From: Annulohypoxylon bovei var. microspora
Lineage: Eukaryota; Ascomycota; Sordariomycetes; Xylariales; Hypoxylaceae
DNA length: 64,000 nucleotides
Reading direction: 5' to 3'
NCBI GenBank assembly: GCA_022836615.1
Contig: MU405213.1
Coordinates: 372,001-436,000 of the forward strand
Positions 1 through 10,933 of this stretch are shown here, piece after piece (position 1 is the first letter of the stretch; every line of letters begins with the position of its first letter). A model generated the notes under the pieces. The model did no database searches, was not told the origin of the DNA, and saw only the letters and a list, made by a program, of their open reading frames with translations. The translations under genes were made by a program, and so were the position numbers.

Positions 1-667
1 AAGATAGAAAACGACATGCTGCATGAGAGAATTCCATCTTTGCCCCAGCGCTAGGATCTAGTCTGTACTCTACCTATTATCTCGAAGCTTCGGACGTACA
101 TGGAGGCATAAAGACTTGAGATGAAAAAGACGTTTCTTATCCGAACAGTGAACCATAATTTTAATTTGACGATTATACATATAAAATACCGTTTTAGAGT
201 TCGGGATATACATAATATCCCATATGAACTTAGAATTGCATAGGCAACTAGGCAGCAATCCGCATGTAGAAATTTGATATGTATATCATCTTTATGTGAG
301 TCAGATGAGAATCGTCTCATTGGCTCATTCGTTTCGACTGGGTGACAAAGCAGAGGCGCGAGTTGAATAGGTAGATAAAACGCGGTAAATACTCGAGTCT
401 TCATACTTATACACTTACTAATAAATTATATTAGGTATAACTACAACAATTACTTCAATGTGCTGTTTTTCTATCCTTTTTTCTCGTTAGGAAAACTTTA
501 TAACTAGCTCATCTTCATACGGAAGGAATGTCTTGCTTGCGTTTATTTGCAGCAGCTCCTAGTCAATAATCTTCACTTAAAACAACTAATTACAGCGGAT
601 CTATCTTGTCACTACATATCTCATGCCTGGCCTTTGAAAAACAATTATACTCGCTGACGGATTACGT
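1..667. other. Intergenic, no gene seen
   Basis: This AT-rich stretch holds only short frames without recognisable protein character. The last 100 bases or so are presumably the promoter and leader of the downstream glycosylase gene. No repeat or RNA gene was recognised. Confidence 0.5.
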
Positions 668-2020
668 ATGTTTCCTCAAAGTAACAGAAAGCTTCTTCTA
701 AAAGCCCTGTCTCATATTAGCAAGTCAATTGGCGGAACAGATTCGAGAGGCGCTTACTCTATCACACAGAGGCTTAGATATTCATACAGCAGTAGCAACG
801 GTAGCAACAGTAGACTCACAGGACACTTGCTTATATCCCTACAAAGCTATCATCTTCGACGCTCTTCATCAATCCCAGTTGATAGTCACCAGATAGCAAC
901 TATGGCTACACGTAAATCCGCGCGTGTAGCAGCGGCATCGGCATCGGCAACACTAGACACTACGGTAGCTCCTCCTGCAGCCCCGGTAGCTAAAGCACCA
1001 AGGGGAAAGAAAAGGAAAGAAGCACCAGATACATCAAAGCAAGAAGACTTAAAGGGGACCTTAGAGGAAAATGTGGCTTCGGAAGCACCCACGACTCCGA
1101 AAAAACGTCGTGCCCGGAAACCTGCTGATCCTCCAGCAACACCTACACCAAGTAGCGCGAAGCTGATTGGTGAGCCCGCCGCAACTCATGAGACCCCGAA
1201 GCCAAAATCTGCTGCTGTGAGGCGACTGGCAGACCCGAATGCCACCAACGCAACACTCCTTTCACCGGAGACATCCCGAGTCATAACTAGGGAGATCCCC
1301 CCATCAGCATCAGCATCAGCATCAGCTGGTGATCCCACGACGGCTAACATCCTCGAAGAAGCCTGCAAGCATCTGATCAGCGTCGACTCGCGGATGAAGC
1401 CACTAATCGAGAAGCATCAGTGCTCGGTCTTCTCCGTGGAAGGCCTGAGCGAGAAGATCGACCCATTCGAAGCCCTCTGCAGCGGCATCATCTCGCAGCA
1501 GGTCTCCGGGGCGGCGGCCAGGTCCATCAAGCAGAAGTTCATCGACCTCTTCGACGGCAACGATAGCAAGTTCCCGCACCCGTCCCAGGTCGCGCCGTGC
1601 ACCATCGAGCAGCTGCGCACGGCAGGCCTCTCGCAGCGCAAGGCCGAGTACATGCAAGGACTCGCAGAGAAATTCACGTCTGGCGAGCTGAGCGCGCAGA
1701 TCCTGGCGGACGCTTCGTACGATGTTGTCCTGGAGAAGCTAATCGCGGTGAGGGGGCTAGGTAAATGGTCTGTCGAGATGTTCGCGTGCTTCGCCCTGAA
1801 GAGGATGGACGTCTTCTCCCTGGGTGATCTGGGCGTGCAAAGAGGGATGGCTGCGTTCGTCGGACGGGATATATCCAAGTTGAAGAAGAAGGGTGGCAAG
1901 TGGAAGTATATGTCGGAGGGCGAGATGAAGGAGATATCTGACAGGTTTGCCCCGTATAGGAGCGTCTTCATGTGGTATATGTGGAGAGCCTCGGACACTG
2001 ACGTGGTTGCACTAGAGTAA
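668..2020 (+). CDS. DNA-3-methyladenine glycosylase II (HhH-GPD family)
   Basis: This 450-aa single-exon frame is a base-excision-repair glycosylase of the AlkA/Mag1 type, which removes alkylated purines such as 3-methyladenine. The helix-hairpin-helix reads VRGLGKWSVEMF near residues 361-372, and the likely catalytic aspartate lies in SLGDLGVQRG (about D387). The upstream conserved block FEALCSGIISQQVSGAAA is also present. The first ~210 residues are low complexity: Lys/Arg/Pro/Ala-rich with an SASASA run made by a TCAGCA microsatellite near 1301-1327, probably a disordered nuclear-targeting tail. The start is uncertain. M79 (base 902, MATRKSAR) looks like the usual start of this family, while the 78 upstream residues are basic and Ser-rich, as in a mitochondrial presequence. 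Alternative initiation could give two localisations, but this is inference. The enzyme call is firm. Confidence 0.92.
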   Translation: MFPQSNRKLLLKALSHISKSIGGTDSRGAYSITQRLRYSYSSSNGSNSRLTGHLLISLQSYHLRRSSSIPVDSHQIATMATRKSARVAAASASATLDTTVAPPAAPVAKAPRGKKRKEAPDTSKQEDLKGTLEENVASEAPTTPKKRRARKPADPPATPTPSSAKLIGEPAATHETPKPKSAAVRRLADPNATNATLLSPETSRVITREIPPSASASASAGDPTTANILEEACKHLISVDSRMKPLIEKHQCSVFSVEGLSEKIDPFEALCSGIISQQVSGAAARSIKQKFIDLFDGNDSKFPHPSQVAPCTIEQLRTAGLSQRKAEYMQGLAEKFTSGELSAQILADASYDVVLEKLIAVRGLGKWSVEMFACFALKRMDVFSLGDLGVQRGMAAFVGRDISKLKKKGGKWKYMSEGEMKEISDRFAPYRSVFMWYMWRASDTDVVALE

Positions 2021-5000
2021 AGTTCTAGCTGAACACAATAATTCCACCAAGTGAAGCCATTTAAGATACCTCGAAGCTGTAGTTTTATCGCCAATAAATC
2101 ACGTGTATTCCAACTCCTACTCCTTGTGGGCTATTGGTATAATTACATCTGGATTAAAAGGGAGCATATGGACGTCCAACACATCGAAATCGATGAACAC
2201 TTACGAACTTAAGCAAATTATAGACTTTAGGAAGTAGTACTCGGCCTTAAGATATCCAATGATTTGAACCCCTTTATGAAAAGGGGGGAGAAAGACAGTC
2301 GTCACAGAACTACGGACAATTTGTTGTCCTGTTATTGTGATCATATCATACTGGCATTACGAGGATCAGAATTGCACTACCAAGAAGCCTTAGTAGTTAT
2401 ATGGGGGTTTAAATCATCCTTTAGGCTTTGGCATTCTACATCGAGTCCAAGGGCGACACCGAGTCGTATATATATCCAGTTAAATACCTACACTTGCTTA
2501 TGGTGATGATAGCCGACTGAGCCGGCGTTTCTGATGTTTTCTCGTACGTAGTACACCACAGGACGAGCTATGAGCATTGTTTGGCGCCTGGGTAGTTTGA
2601 ACGAGTGAATGGTGTTGATATAACAGCTTATGAAGCATATTTCATATACATTGAACCTAGAGTGTTAGTTAACTTCCACAAATGATATACGGAGAGCAAG
2701 GGAAAGCTAATATAAGTTATATCATCGGAGGGAACTCTAGCTTAGAGCGTCAAAGTAATGCGTGTATCCGTACGGAAGCATTGTATTGCGGACGTAATAA
2801 CCCGTGTGATTGACATCCCTTACTTAGGTAGGTAATAAGAACTGTCGAGTGGTTCCTCTTGGCCGAAAATTTGAGAGAAAAAAAAGACAACTAGCTTTAA
2901 ATATTTACTGGCTCGAGCTATTAATGCTTTGAAACCTTAGCATACTGCAGATTTATCACCGGTCAAGTAAATATGCTGTCGAATCTAGGCGTATCCACGC
3001 TAGTGAAATTGCCGTTGTAGATCACAGAGATCTGGTTTAGGATGCCAGTCAATGACGCAGTTTGGACTAGGAGAAGATGCCGCTAGTCGATGATTTTGTC
3101 GCAGAATATGGAATCTGGATGAGGAGCGACAGAAGCATGCAATAGGTAGTATGTAACAAATAAGAACAGTTATCTGGCATTGCACCGATCGACAATTGCC
3201 ATGATGCCATGTCTCTAAGACTTAAGTGACAGAAGAGGTCTTAACTGTTCATCAATACGAAAAAAATATCATGATGTTTTCTCGTGTTCGACTGTTCGAC
3301 TAAGACCAAGCTCAAGTGGTAGATCTAAATGACGCGTCAGCGTGGCCACTGAGAGGAGCTGAATAGATCGCAATTGGTCTTTTCCGCCACGAATTTTGCC
3401 TTGATTGCGTTATTTCAGTCGTCAACAAGAGGAGTTGCCCTGGTGCCCTAAAAATGATAGTCAAGTGGGAAATAGGTTTATTGATATGATAAATAGGGAC
3501 CTCCATATTCTTCTTAATGCAGTTTAGAGTAAAGAGTTGAAGCTTCTTAGCTTACATTGCCGATGCATCATCGCATCCTGCATTGTGTACCAAAATAAAG
3601 CCGACCCAATTTAATTGATGCATTCACGCTCTAAACGGTAGGAGGGGTGGGGGTGCATTGATTACATCTACCAAAGGGATGCATAGGTATCGTACGTACT
3701 AGAGATAGAGGAAATGATTGGGTAGTATTGGAAGATATTGGTTGGATGCGGATCTAATACACCCGCGGCCACGCCGTTGGCTAGGAATAAAAGATGGATC
3801 TTCCCTGAAGACTAGTCAAGCTTTTTAGCTGTTAAATCGAGATTTTCTTTGAACGAAAAGAGACGGTAGCCAATCGTTAGTTTATTCCCACCATAAACTT
3901 CGTGAAAAGACTTCAAAGCCGAGTTAAGTCTCAACTAGGTAGTCGACACAATGGAAATCTAAGTAGTAGTTGGCAGTGTAAAACAATAGAGATATACAGC
4001 AATTCCAACCGATTTATCATGCTGTGTGCCCGGACTTTGAACCATCGATCACTATATATCTAACAAGCCACAGATCCTGAACCGAACCAACCGTAATATT
4101 CTTATACCCAAGTAAGTAGATGGGCAAAGTATCAATTATTATGTACAGATAGATTTACATACGAGCTCACATGTGAGCTATTGCCAACATCGTCAAGATC
4201 GTGTATGTACTGTACGGGGTTTGTGGGTGTTCGGTAATCTTTGGTGTAAGCTAAAGCCTGCAACCTACACCGCGCACCGGAGATTGACACGGCGGCAGGT
4301 AGGCATCAATCCAGCCTGTATGTATTGTACAAGATTGGTATCGTATCGTCACCGTCTCTCATCTCTCATCTCTCGTGCTACTAGGTACTAGATAGGCACT
4401 GTTACCTACAACAAGCTTGCTGTGAAAAGCAGCTCGGCATATTACATACATACAATCACAAGCTCAAGCTACAAGCTGGAGCTGTCAAGTTTGCGTCTCT
4501 GCAGCTTGCCCGAGTCTTATAAACTTGAAAGAGTGCTACGTGAAACTATGCAGAAACACTTCTAGAATCATACCAAGGTCAAAAGGTGGATTATGAGCTT
4601 CTTCTCGCAAGGTATCATGAGAATAGGCATGTATGTACTATGTAAGTCACAGATCAGCCCAGTGGTCATACATTGATAGTGGCGCATACTACGTATATCT
4701 TAATGTACATAAATAAGTATCCGGCTATCCCATTTGTCCGTGGACGTTGTTCCGAGGGTGGATTCGTGAGAGAATGGACTGCTGCCGCAAAACCTTGCAG
4801 CGATTCCCTGCTTTTACCAAACTAAGCCTTCGAAAATGAGGATCCAATCTCGCCAATTGGTCGACTTAGATATCAAGGCTGCGACACTGTGTTTCTTTAC
4901 CATACGGTAATACCCTTACCTGTGCGATCCATGAATGACTTATGTAGGTCAGTCTGTACGTACGTCCGGCAGTCTGGCGTCTGGCTCACAGAGGTTTGGA

Positions 5001-5299
5001 GAAGTCTTGCTTCTTCTTCCAATGGTATGAAGGATATGTGTGATGATAAGGTGAGAAAACGACCTTGTGCATTTGGTGACGACTAGAAATACGAAGACCG
5101 GCGTTTTCATACATATGGAATTTGCCGTATTGCCGTGTCTCTGTGTCGAATACAAAGACAATTACTTACATATTCATGGCTTGTTTCTTAATGTTAAGAG
5201 AACGTTGCTCAAGCCTTCTCTTCTGCATCTGCTTCTTCTTTCATACCAGGGCCAGACGATAAATTGTTGCCAAGATTAATTGCTTGCTTGAAATTGATG
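2021..5299. other. 3.3-kb intergenic stretch
   Basis: No frame here looks like protein. Small open frames at 2264-2506, 4173-4391 and 4889-5279 have non-fungal composition and no usable splice context. A CCCCTTT/AAAGGGG hairpin lies at about 2270-2287. An unrecognised non-coding RNA cannot be excluded. Confidence 0.45.
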
Positions 5300-5399
5300 A
5301 AGATCCTCTGGTCTGTGTCTCCCGGGTCTTATCAACTACCAAGGTTAGCTAAGGTATAATTGGGTCTTTTGGGTCTGGTTCGATATCGTAACTTCTCTT

Positions 5400-6579
5400 T
5401 GTATGCGCACTGTACGATTTTACCCCTTAACGAATCCACCCAATCCCCCCTTCCCCCTTCCTGTTCGCACCCCCCCCTACTACCAGGGAAGCCACGCCAT
5501 CCATCAAAAGTCGAATTCCAAAACGTTTCGGCCTTTTCTTGCCCTGACTTTCCCTCCAACTCACTTTTTCTCAACCTTCCTCCTTCTTCTTGTTCGGATT
5601 CATTCGTTTGTCCATATTCCCAGTAAAAGAGGAAGAGCCACTCGCTCAATAGCTTCCTCCTACCTTTAATACCTACCGCTCGCATCAGAGTTCTCGATTT
5701 TCCCTCGTAACAACCAACAATACACCACCTTCTCTCATAATTTCGGAAACTGATCAACAAAGCAACACAGCTTTTACAACAATCCGCCACCCACGTCGAA
5801 AGGTGTTTAGGAGGATATTGATTTAGATATTGGGTTTCTGAAAAGTCGAATCTTGAGAATATCAACAGGTTAGTCATACTTTTCTTTTTCTACAACTTCA
5901 CAATCTTTCCGGCTAGGAGTCCTCGACATCTCGAACGCGTAGAGTACCGGGAGAGTGTATTGCCGCGACATTAGCTTCCTCCTCTTCCAATCGGGCTTTG
6001 GATTACGTGACCCGCATATGACTGGACACGGCATACTCATAGCGACTACCAATACTACCGTCCGTTCGGACATCGGCTGGTTGTCCGGGGTGCATTGGTG
6101 TTGTGATATATGATACGCACGAGAGGGATTACGCGTCGTATCTGTTAATTCACTACGAACTGAAGGCCGTAAAATCGGGATTCAAGCGAAGTCAATACAG
6201 GTGGTGATGGAACACAAACACAAGTGTCGCTCAACGCAAATGCTATTCAGCCAAGTCCACTCAACATACACAAGCGATGGCGACAGGTCCTACTACAGTC
6301 ATGGCATGATTGTACGCGCGACTTCCTCATCACTATTACCGAGACTTCTAGGCCACAGTTTCCAGTTACATAACCAAGCCAATTGGCGATTCTGGACTGG
6401 AAAGGTTATGGGGTTTCTCATTTAATGGAAGATCTCGTTGGTTTCTGAACCTTTCGTATGCCGATCCAGTCGAATTGGACAATTAAATCAGCTGGCCTAC
6501 CCGGGACGAATACTTGTCTATTTTAACTCCAACATTTGTCCAAACCAGATATAGCTGACCACTCAAATAGTTAGACAAG
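5400..6579 (+). promoter_or_regulatory. Pyrimidine-rich promoter and long 5' leader of the Ecm33 gene, with a probable leader intron
   Basis: A C/T-rich tract (about 5400-5720) marks a typical strong fungal promoter/leader. A plausible 702-nt leader intron runs from a donor GTTAGT at 5869 to an acceptor at 6570, where GCTGACC is a good branch point 12 nt before AATAG. The start codon follows ten bases downstream at 6580. The tract and splice-like signals are visible; transcription from here is inferred. Open frames inside the region are short and unconvincing. Confidence 0.45.
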
Positions 6580-7850
6580 ATGTTCAGCAAACAACTTCTT
6601 ACTGCCGCTACGGCACTAAGCATGGCATCTGGTGAGTTACCTCTTACGGAACTTGAGGTATAGAAGCTTTTGTTTTCTAACCAGCAAATTTAGGTGTGTT
6701 CGGTGTCGGATGCAGTGACGCGACAGCGACTATCAAGTCCGCGGCCGATGCCACCCAGGTTGCCAGCTGCGACTCTATCAAGGGTAGTGTCTTAATCGAC
6801 ACCACCGCCGGCCCTGACATCGATCTCAGTGGAAATCTCGAGTCGATTGGTGGTGATCTGACGGCTGAGAACAACGGTCTTCTTAACAGCCTGAAGAGTT
6901 CCTCCCTGACTACCATTGGCGGCGCCTTCGCTCTGAAGAACGTCACGAAGCTCTCTACCCTTAGCTTTCCGGCTCTCGGCGAGGTTGGTTCCATTGACTG
7001 GGCTACCCTCAACGCTCTACCCGAGCCCACTTTCGGAAACCCCGGTATCACTAAGGCGAAGAGTGTCACCATCGCCGATACCTTCATCGAGAACATCGAC
7101 GGCATCAACGTTGAGTCCCTTACCGACATGAACATCAACAACAACCGACGATTGACCAAGTTCTCTACCAGCATCAAGAGCTTGTCCAACACTCTGTATG
7201 TGCAAGCTAACGGTCTCAACCTTAGCATGGAGATGCCCAACCTGGAGTGGATTGCGAACATGACCATTGCCAATGTCACCTCCTTCTCGGTTCCCTCTCT
7301 GCACACTGTCAACGGCTCCATGCGTTTCGACTCCAACTACTTCACAACCTTCACTGCCGCCAACTTGACCCAGATTCAAACCGGTGATTTGTCTTTCGTT
7401 AGCAACCCCGAGATCACCAACATCTCGATCCCCAACCTTGAGACCATCGGAGGTGGTTTCACCATCGCCAACAACACTGCTCTGGAGAAGCTCGATGGAT
7501 TCGGTTCCGTCAACGAGATCGGCGGTGCCGTCAAGGTCCGAGGTTCATTCACCGATGTCGAGCTCCCCAGCTTGAAGGATGTCAAGGGTGCTTTCGAGGT
7601 TGTCAGCACTGAGGACATCACTAACTCCTGCACATCTCTGGGTGACTACAAGGGTGGTGTCGTGCAAGGCGACTACAACTGCCACGGCAAGGATGCTAAC
7701 GCCAACGACGACACCTCTGACGCTTCCAGCGATAGCTCCAGCTCTAACGGCACCAGCGACACGAAGAACGCTGCACCTGGTACCGGTAGCAGCATGCCTA
7801 CCCTTTACACATTGGTTGCCCTCGGCTCTTTCGTCGCCGCTCTCTTGTAA
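6580..7850 (+). CDS. ecm33: Ecm33-type GPI-anchored cell-wall protein
   Basis: Two exons, 6580-6631 and 6694-7850, give 402 aa. Exon 1 (not a long frame by itself) supplies the start of the signal peptide, MFSKQLLTAATALSMASG, joined in phase at GGT across a 62-nt intron (GTGAGT..TAG). The mature part carries the receptor-L-like/leucine-rich-like repeats of the Ecm33/Sps2 family, with recurring blocks such as LESIGG, FALKNVTKL and LETIGGGFTIANN. A Ser/Asp-rich linker (about 345-380) is followed by a hydrophobic tail, MPTLYTLVALGSFVAALL, typical of GPI attachment. Family members sit at the plasma membrane and wall and are needed for wall integrity. Codons are C-ending and biased, suggesting high expression. 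The length fits the family. Confidence 0.93.
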
Positions 7851-8677
7851 TAGGTTGTGACTTTTGGGTGTTGGAGCATGGTGGAAGAATACGACGGGAG
7901 AAGGCGGTGGCGTTTCTCGACATTCCCTTTTCCAGTGTCATAAAACCTGTTGTCATTTCATTGGTCGCGGCTTGCGACTAGGGCTACGTATAAGGAACCG
8001 CTAGACTTAATACTGATGCATGTGCTACTTGGAACATGACTTTCACAATTCTGGTGTGATTCTGTTGATAGGCGTCTACGTAACCAGATCAATTTGTACT
8101 ACTTTTGCTGTCCTGTATAATTACAAGACTTCATAGGACTCTTATTAGTGCAGGCAATAGTAATTGGGGATGACCGTAGTCTGACACGGACTATGGTGGA
8201 ATTGCCGTAGAACTTGAGTAGGCATGCTAGACTACGTATTAATTGGATGCTGCAATATGGTTCGAAATGATACTTGTGTTTTGTACCTATTTGAGTGACT
8301 TGGTGTAATTAATTGCTACTTAATCGCGTAACAAAGTTGCACACGAAGTTGGTATAGGTGCCTAGGTAGGTATAGTCTATTGCAGTCAAGCAATCATATA
8401 AGAACCTCCCATAATCTCAACCATACGTGGTATACAACTTCGTACACATCCAACACCATACGTGATAAGTCGGTTATTCTCTACATGTAGTTCCTGTTTC
8501 CACCCTTGCCACTTTTGTCCCTAGAGTAAAGCAAGTCAGAAATAGCTAAGGAGTACGACTAGTTACTAGATACTTCATTAGGGTTGTCTTGTGTGAATTA
8601 AATACATTGGACCCCAACTCTATCTCTCGCCTTCTGCGGGTGTTTTTCTAGGTAAAGATAGCCGCTTGAAGTCCTGT
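7851..8677. other. Convergent intergenic region
   Basis: This is shared 3' flanking sequence between the Ecm33 gene and the SPF45-like gene. It has no coding character. One CCTAGGTAGGTA motif sits near 8360. Confidence 0.5.
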
Positions 8678-10364
8678 TTACTCATAGACCCTTTTCTCGA
8701 ATTTGTCGACGTCGTAGAATTGAGGCTCGATGGTGTTGCCTGCGAATATGCGGCCGTCCAGCGCGTTTACTGCCTGTGTCGTGGTGGCGACCGTTAGCAC
8801 AACTCGGTCTTACCCCTTACTAGGGAATCACTACATGGGGTTTAGGGATAATGGTTGGGGATAGGGACGATTATCCTCAGTGATCGTGGAAGCAGAACTT
8901 ACCCTCAGAGCCGAGACTTGGTCGGTGAACTTGATGTACACGCGCCGGCCCTCGGTATCGATGTACAGCCGCTCGACACGGCCGTACTTGTCGCCGCACT
9001 CCTCGCCGATCTCCTGGCCCAGCCCGGACTCCATCTCACCCTGCAGGTCCTCCATGTCGTCGAGCATGTTGCGCAGCACGACGACGTTGCTCATGGGCCC
9101 GAACTTGCCGCCGGTGCTCTCGGACTGCGGCCCGGCGCCCGTCTTGGAGCCGATGATGCGCGCGCGCGCGCCGGGCTCCGCCCACCCGCCGCCTTCCGAG
9201 TCCGGCTTCTTCTTCCGCTTCTCGACCTGCACGCGCAGCGGCTGCAGTATCCCGCTGGCCTCGGCGCCCAGCCCTTGCCCCTTCGACCACCCGTACTTGG
9301 CCATGAGGCGCGCGGCGAAGCCCTTCTGGCCCGGCCGGTTGCTGCGCTCTTCGGCGTCGGGCTCGGGGGGCACGTACTCGTCCTCGTCCTCGTCCATGGC
9401 GTCTGGGTCGGGCGGCGCACGGTTTGGCTCGGAGGGCGGCTCCGGTTGTGTGTAGCGCACTGGCGCGCGTGATATCGTTGCGGCTTCTGGCTCGGGAGGG
9501 ATTGTTGGCGGCGGGGGCGGCGGGGGCGGTGATGGCGAACGTGGTGGTGGGGGGGCGTTGCCTTGTGACATGGCTAAGCGGCGCGCGTACACGTCGTCAC
9601 CGGTCTTGTCGTCTAGCAGCGGGGCTCGCGGAGGTGAAGGGGGCGGTGGGGCGAACGAGTATGAATCGGGCGGCGCGAATTGATCTTCCAAAGTCATATA
9701 TGTTAGCAAGGCACGACGTTAGGGACGATCCTATATTATTTAGCTTACTCTGTGTCGGCCTAGAGTCTTCCTCTTCGCTGCTCCAGCTTCCCCGCCTCTC
9801 ACTTTCGTCGTCGCGTCGCCTGTGTTTGTAAAGCAAGTCCTTCCATTCGCGTACTTCGCGAATCCGTTCGTCGCTCCGCAGATACTCGACTACGTTCGTA
9901 GGCCTCGAGGGGTCGTAAATCTCATCCCAGTCCGTTTCGACGGGCACCTCTCTTTCCTTCTTCTTCTTCTTATTCCTGCGCCCACCGCGTGCCCTCTTCT
10001 CGCCTAAGCCGTACATGAACTCGTCCTCCTCGGTAGGCACCCAGTCAGCTAGCCGGCTTTTAGACGGAGCCTGGGCTGCACCGGCGCCGGCGACATCAGG
10101 GGCAGCGAGAGGAGCGGGAGGCACTTTCGGGAAGCTTGCTTTAGGTTTCTGGGTCTTCTGCTGCGGGCGTCGGATCTGGGGGTGCGGCTGGAATCGTAGA
10201 GCTGGGTCTAGGGGCTTCTTAGAGGCTTCCTGCTCCTTCACTGCGTCGAGCGCTTGTTGCGACACGACTGGGCCGCGGGATATGGAGGCAGCCGAATCAC
10301 CCTCTGGCTCAAGAAGGTTGGCATACAAAGACAGACCTGCCCGCGGCGACTGTTGAGAAGCCAT
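8678..10364 (-). CDS. SPF45/RBM17-like splicing factor (G-patch plus UHM/RRM)
   Basis: Three exons (10364-9749, 9684-8903, 8773-8678) give 497 aa. Introns are 64 and 129 nt with GTAAGC/GTAAGT donors, and phases match (1 then 0). The N-terminal 200 residues include a short conserved Trp region (ADWVPTEEDEF) and a Lys-rich stretch. A Pro-rich linker (about 210-320) is followed by the G-patch, GFAARLMAKYGWSKGQGLG (327-345), then a C-terminal RRM (about 404-497) starting VVVLRNML. The last exon encodes AVNALDGRIFAG, carrying the Arg-X-Phe loop (R474-I-F476) that defines U2AF-homology motifs, which bind tryptophan-containing ligand motifs in SF1, U2AF65 and SF3b155. The role is therefore late 3' splice-site selection in the nucleus. 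It is divergently transcribed from the CoA ligase gene. Confidence 0.9.
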
Positions 10365-10933
10365 GTAGAGAAGAGCTGTGTAATGGTATGTTGTATGTCG
10401 GACAATTACCTGTCTTTTCAGCCTTCTTGATAAGGCTAAGGAGAAGGCTGAAGTTCAAGATTTAGTTTAGGCGAAGACTGACGCTAGAAGCTCTATAATT
10501 ACAGGGATTTCATATCGCCATGCCCACTAATTCTTAGGTCATTCGCACTTATTGGCTAGCGTAGTTTTAGATACTTCTTTCCCACTTCTAGGTAATCGGG
10601 CTAGCACGGGATTGGTCAAGTTGCTGTATCAACGGTTATGTACATGTATGTACGTAAGGGCAACAAGCTCAAACTTGCATTGATGTTGCCGGAGTCGCAG
10701 ATCCATGGATCTTACTTATCATACGTTTCGTTAGAAATACAACATCTTTTTTTCTCTTCCCTTTCTCGTTTCCCATTGCGAACTTGATTTTGTACCTTGC
10801 GTCTGCTCTGTTTATATTACGTATCTCTAGTATTTTGTGGTTTCTATTTGTACCATAAACCCAGATTTACGTTCTACACCCGTCTTAAAGCGATTAGGTA
10901 CACAAATACTAGACCTCACTTAGAAACTCCGAA
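10365..10933. promoter_or_regulatory. Divergent promoter region, SPF45-like gene / CoA ligase gene
   Basis: This 569-bp region separates two divergently transcribed starts. A pyrimidine-rich tract (about 10748-10780) upstream of the ligase start is the usual fungal core-promoter/leader feature. No specific operator was recognised. Confidence 0.45.

Noticed and set aside
2255..2275. A tRNA B-box-like word (GGTTCAAATCA on the minus strand)
   Set aside because: The last base of the box is wrong and no A box or cloverleaf could be seen.
5332..5877. A 181-aa minus-strand frame in the Ecm33 leader
   Set aside because: It is antisense to a pyrimidine-rich leader, so it is purine-codon rich (Glu/Gly/Arg/Lys) with no family resemblance.
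8855..9472. Long plus-strand frames (205 and 191 aa) opposite the SPF45-like gene
   Set aside because: They are GC-rich shadows of the conserved exon on the other strand.
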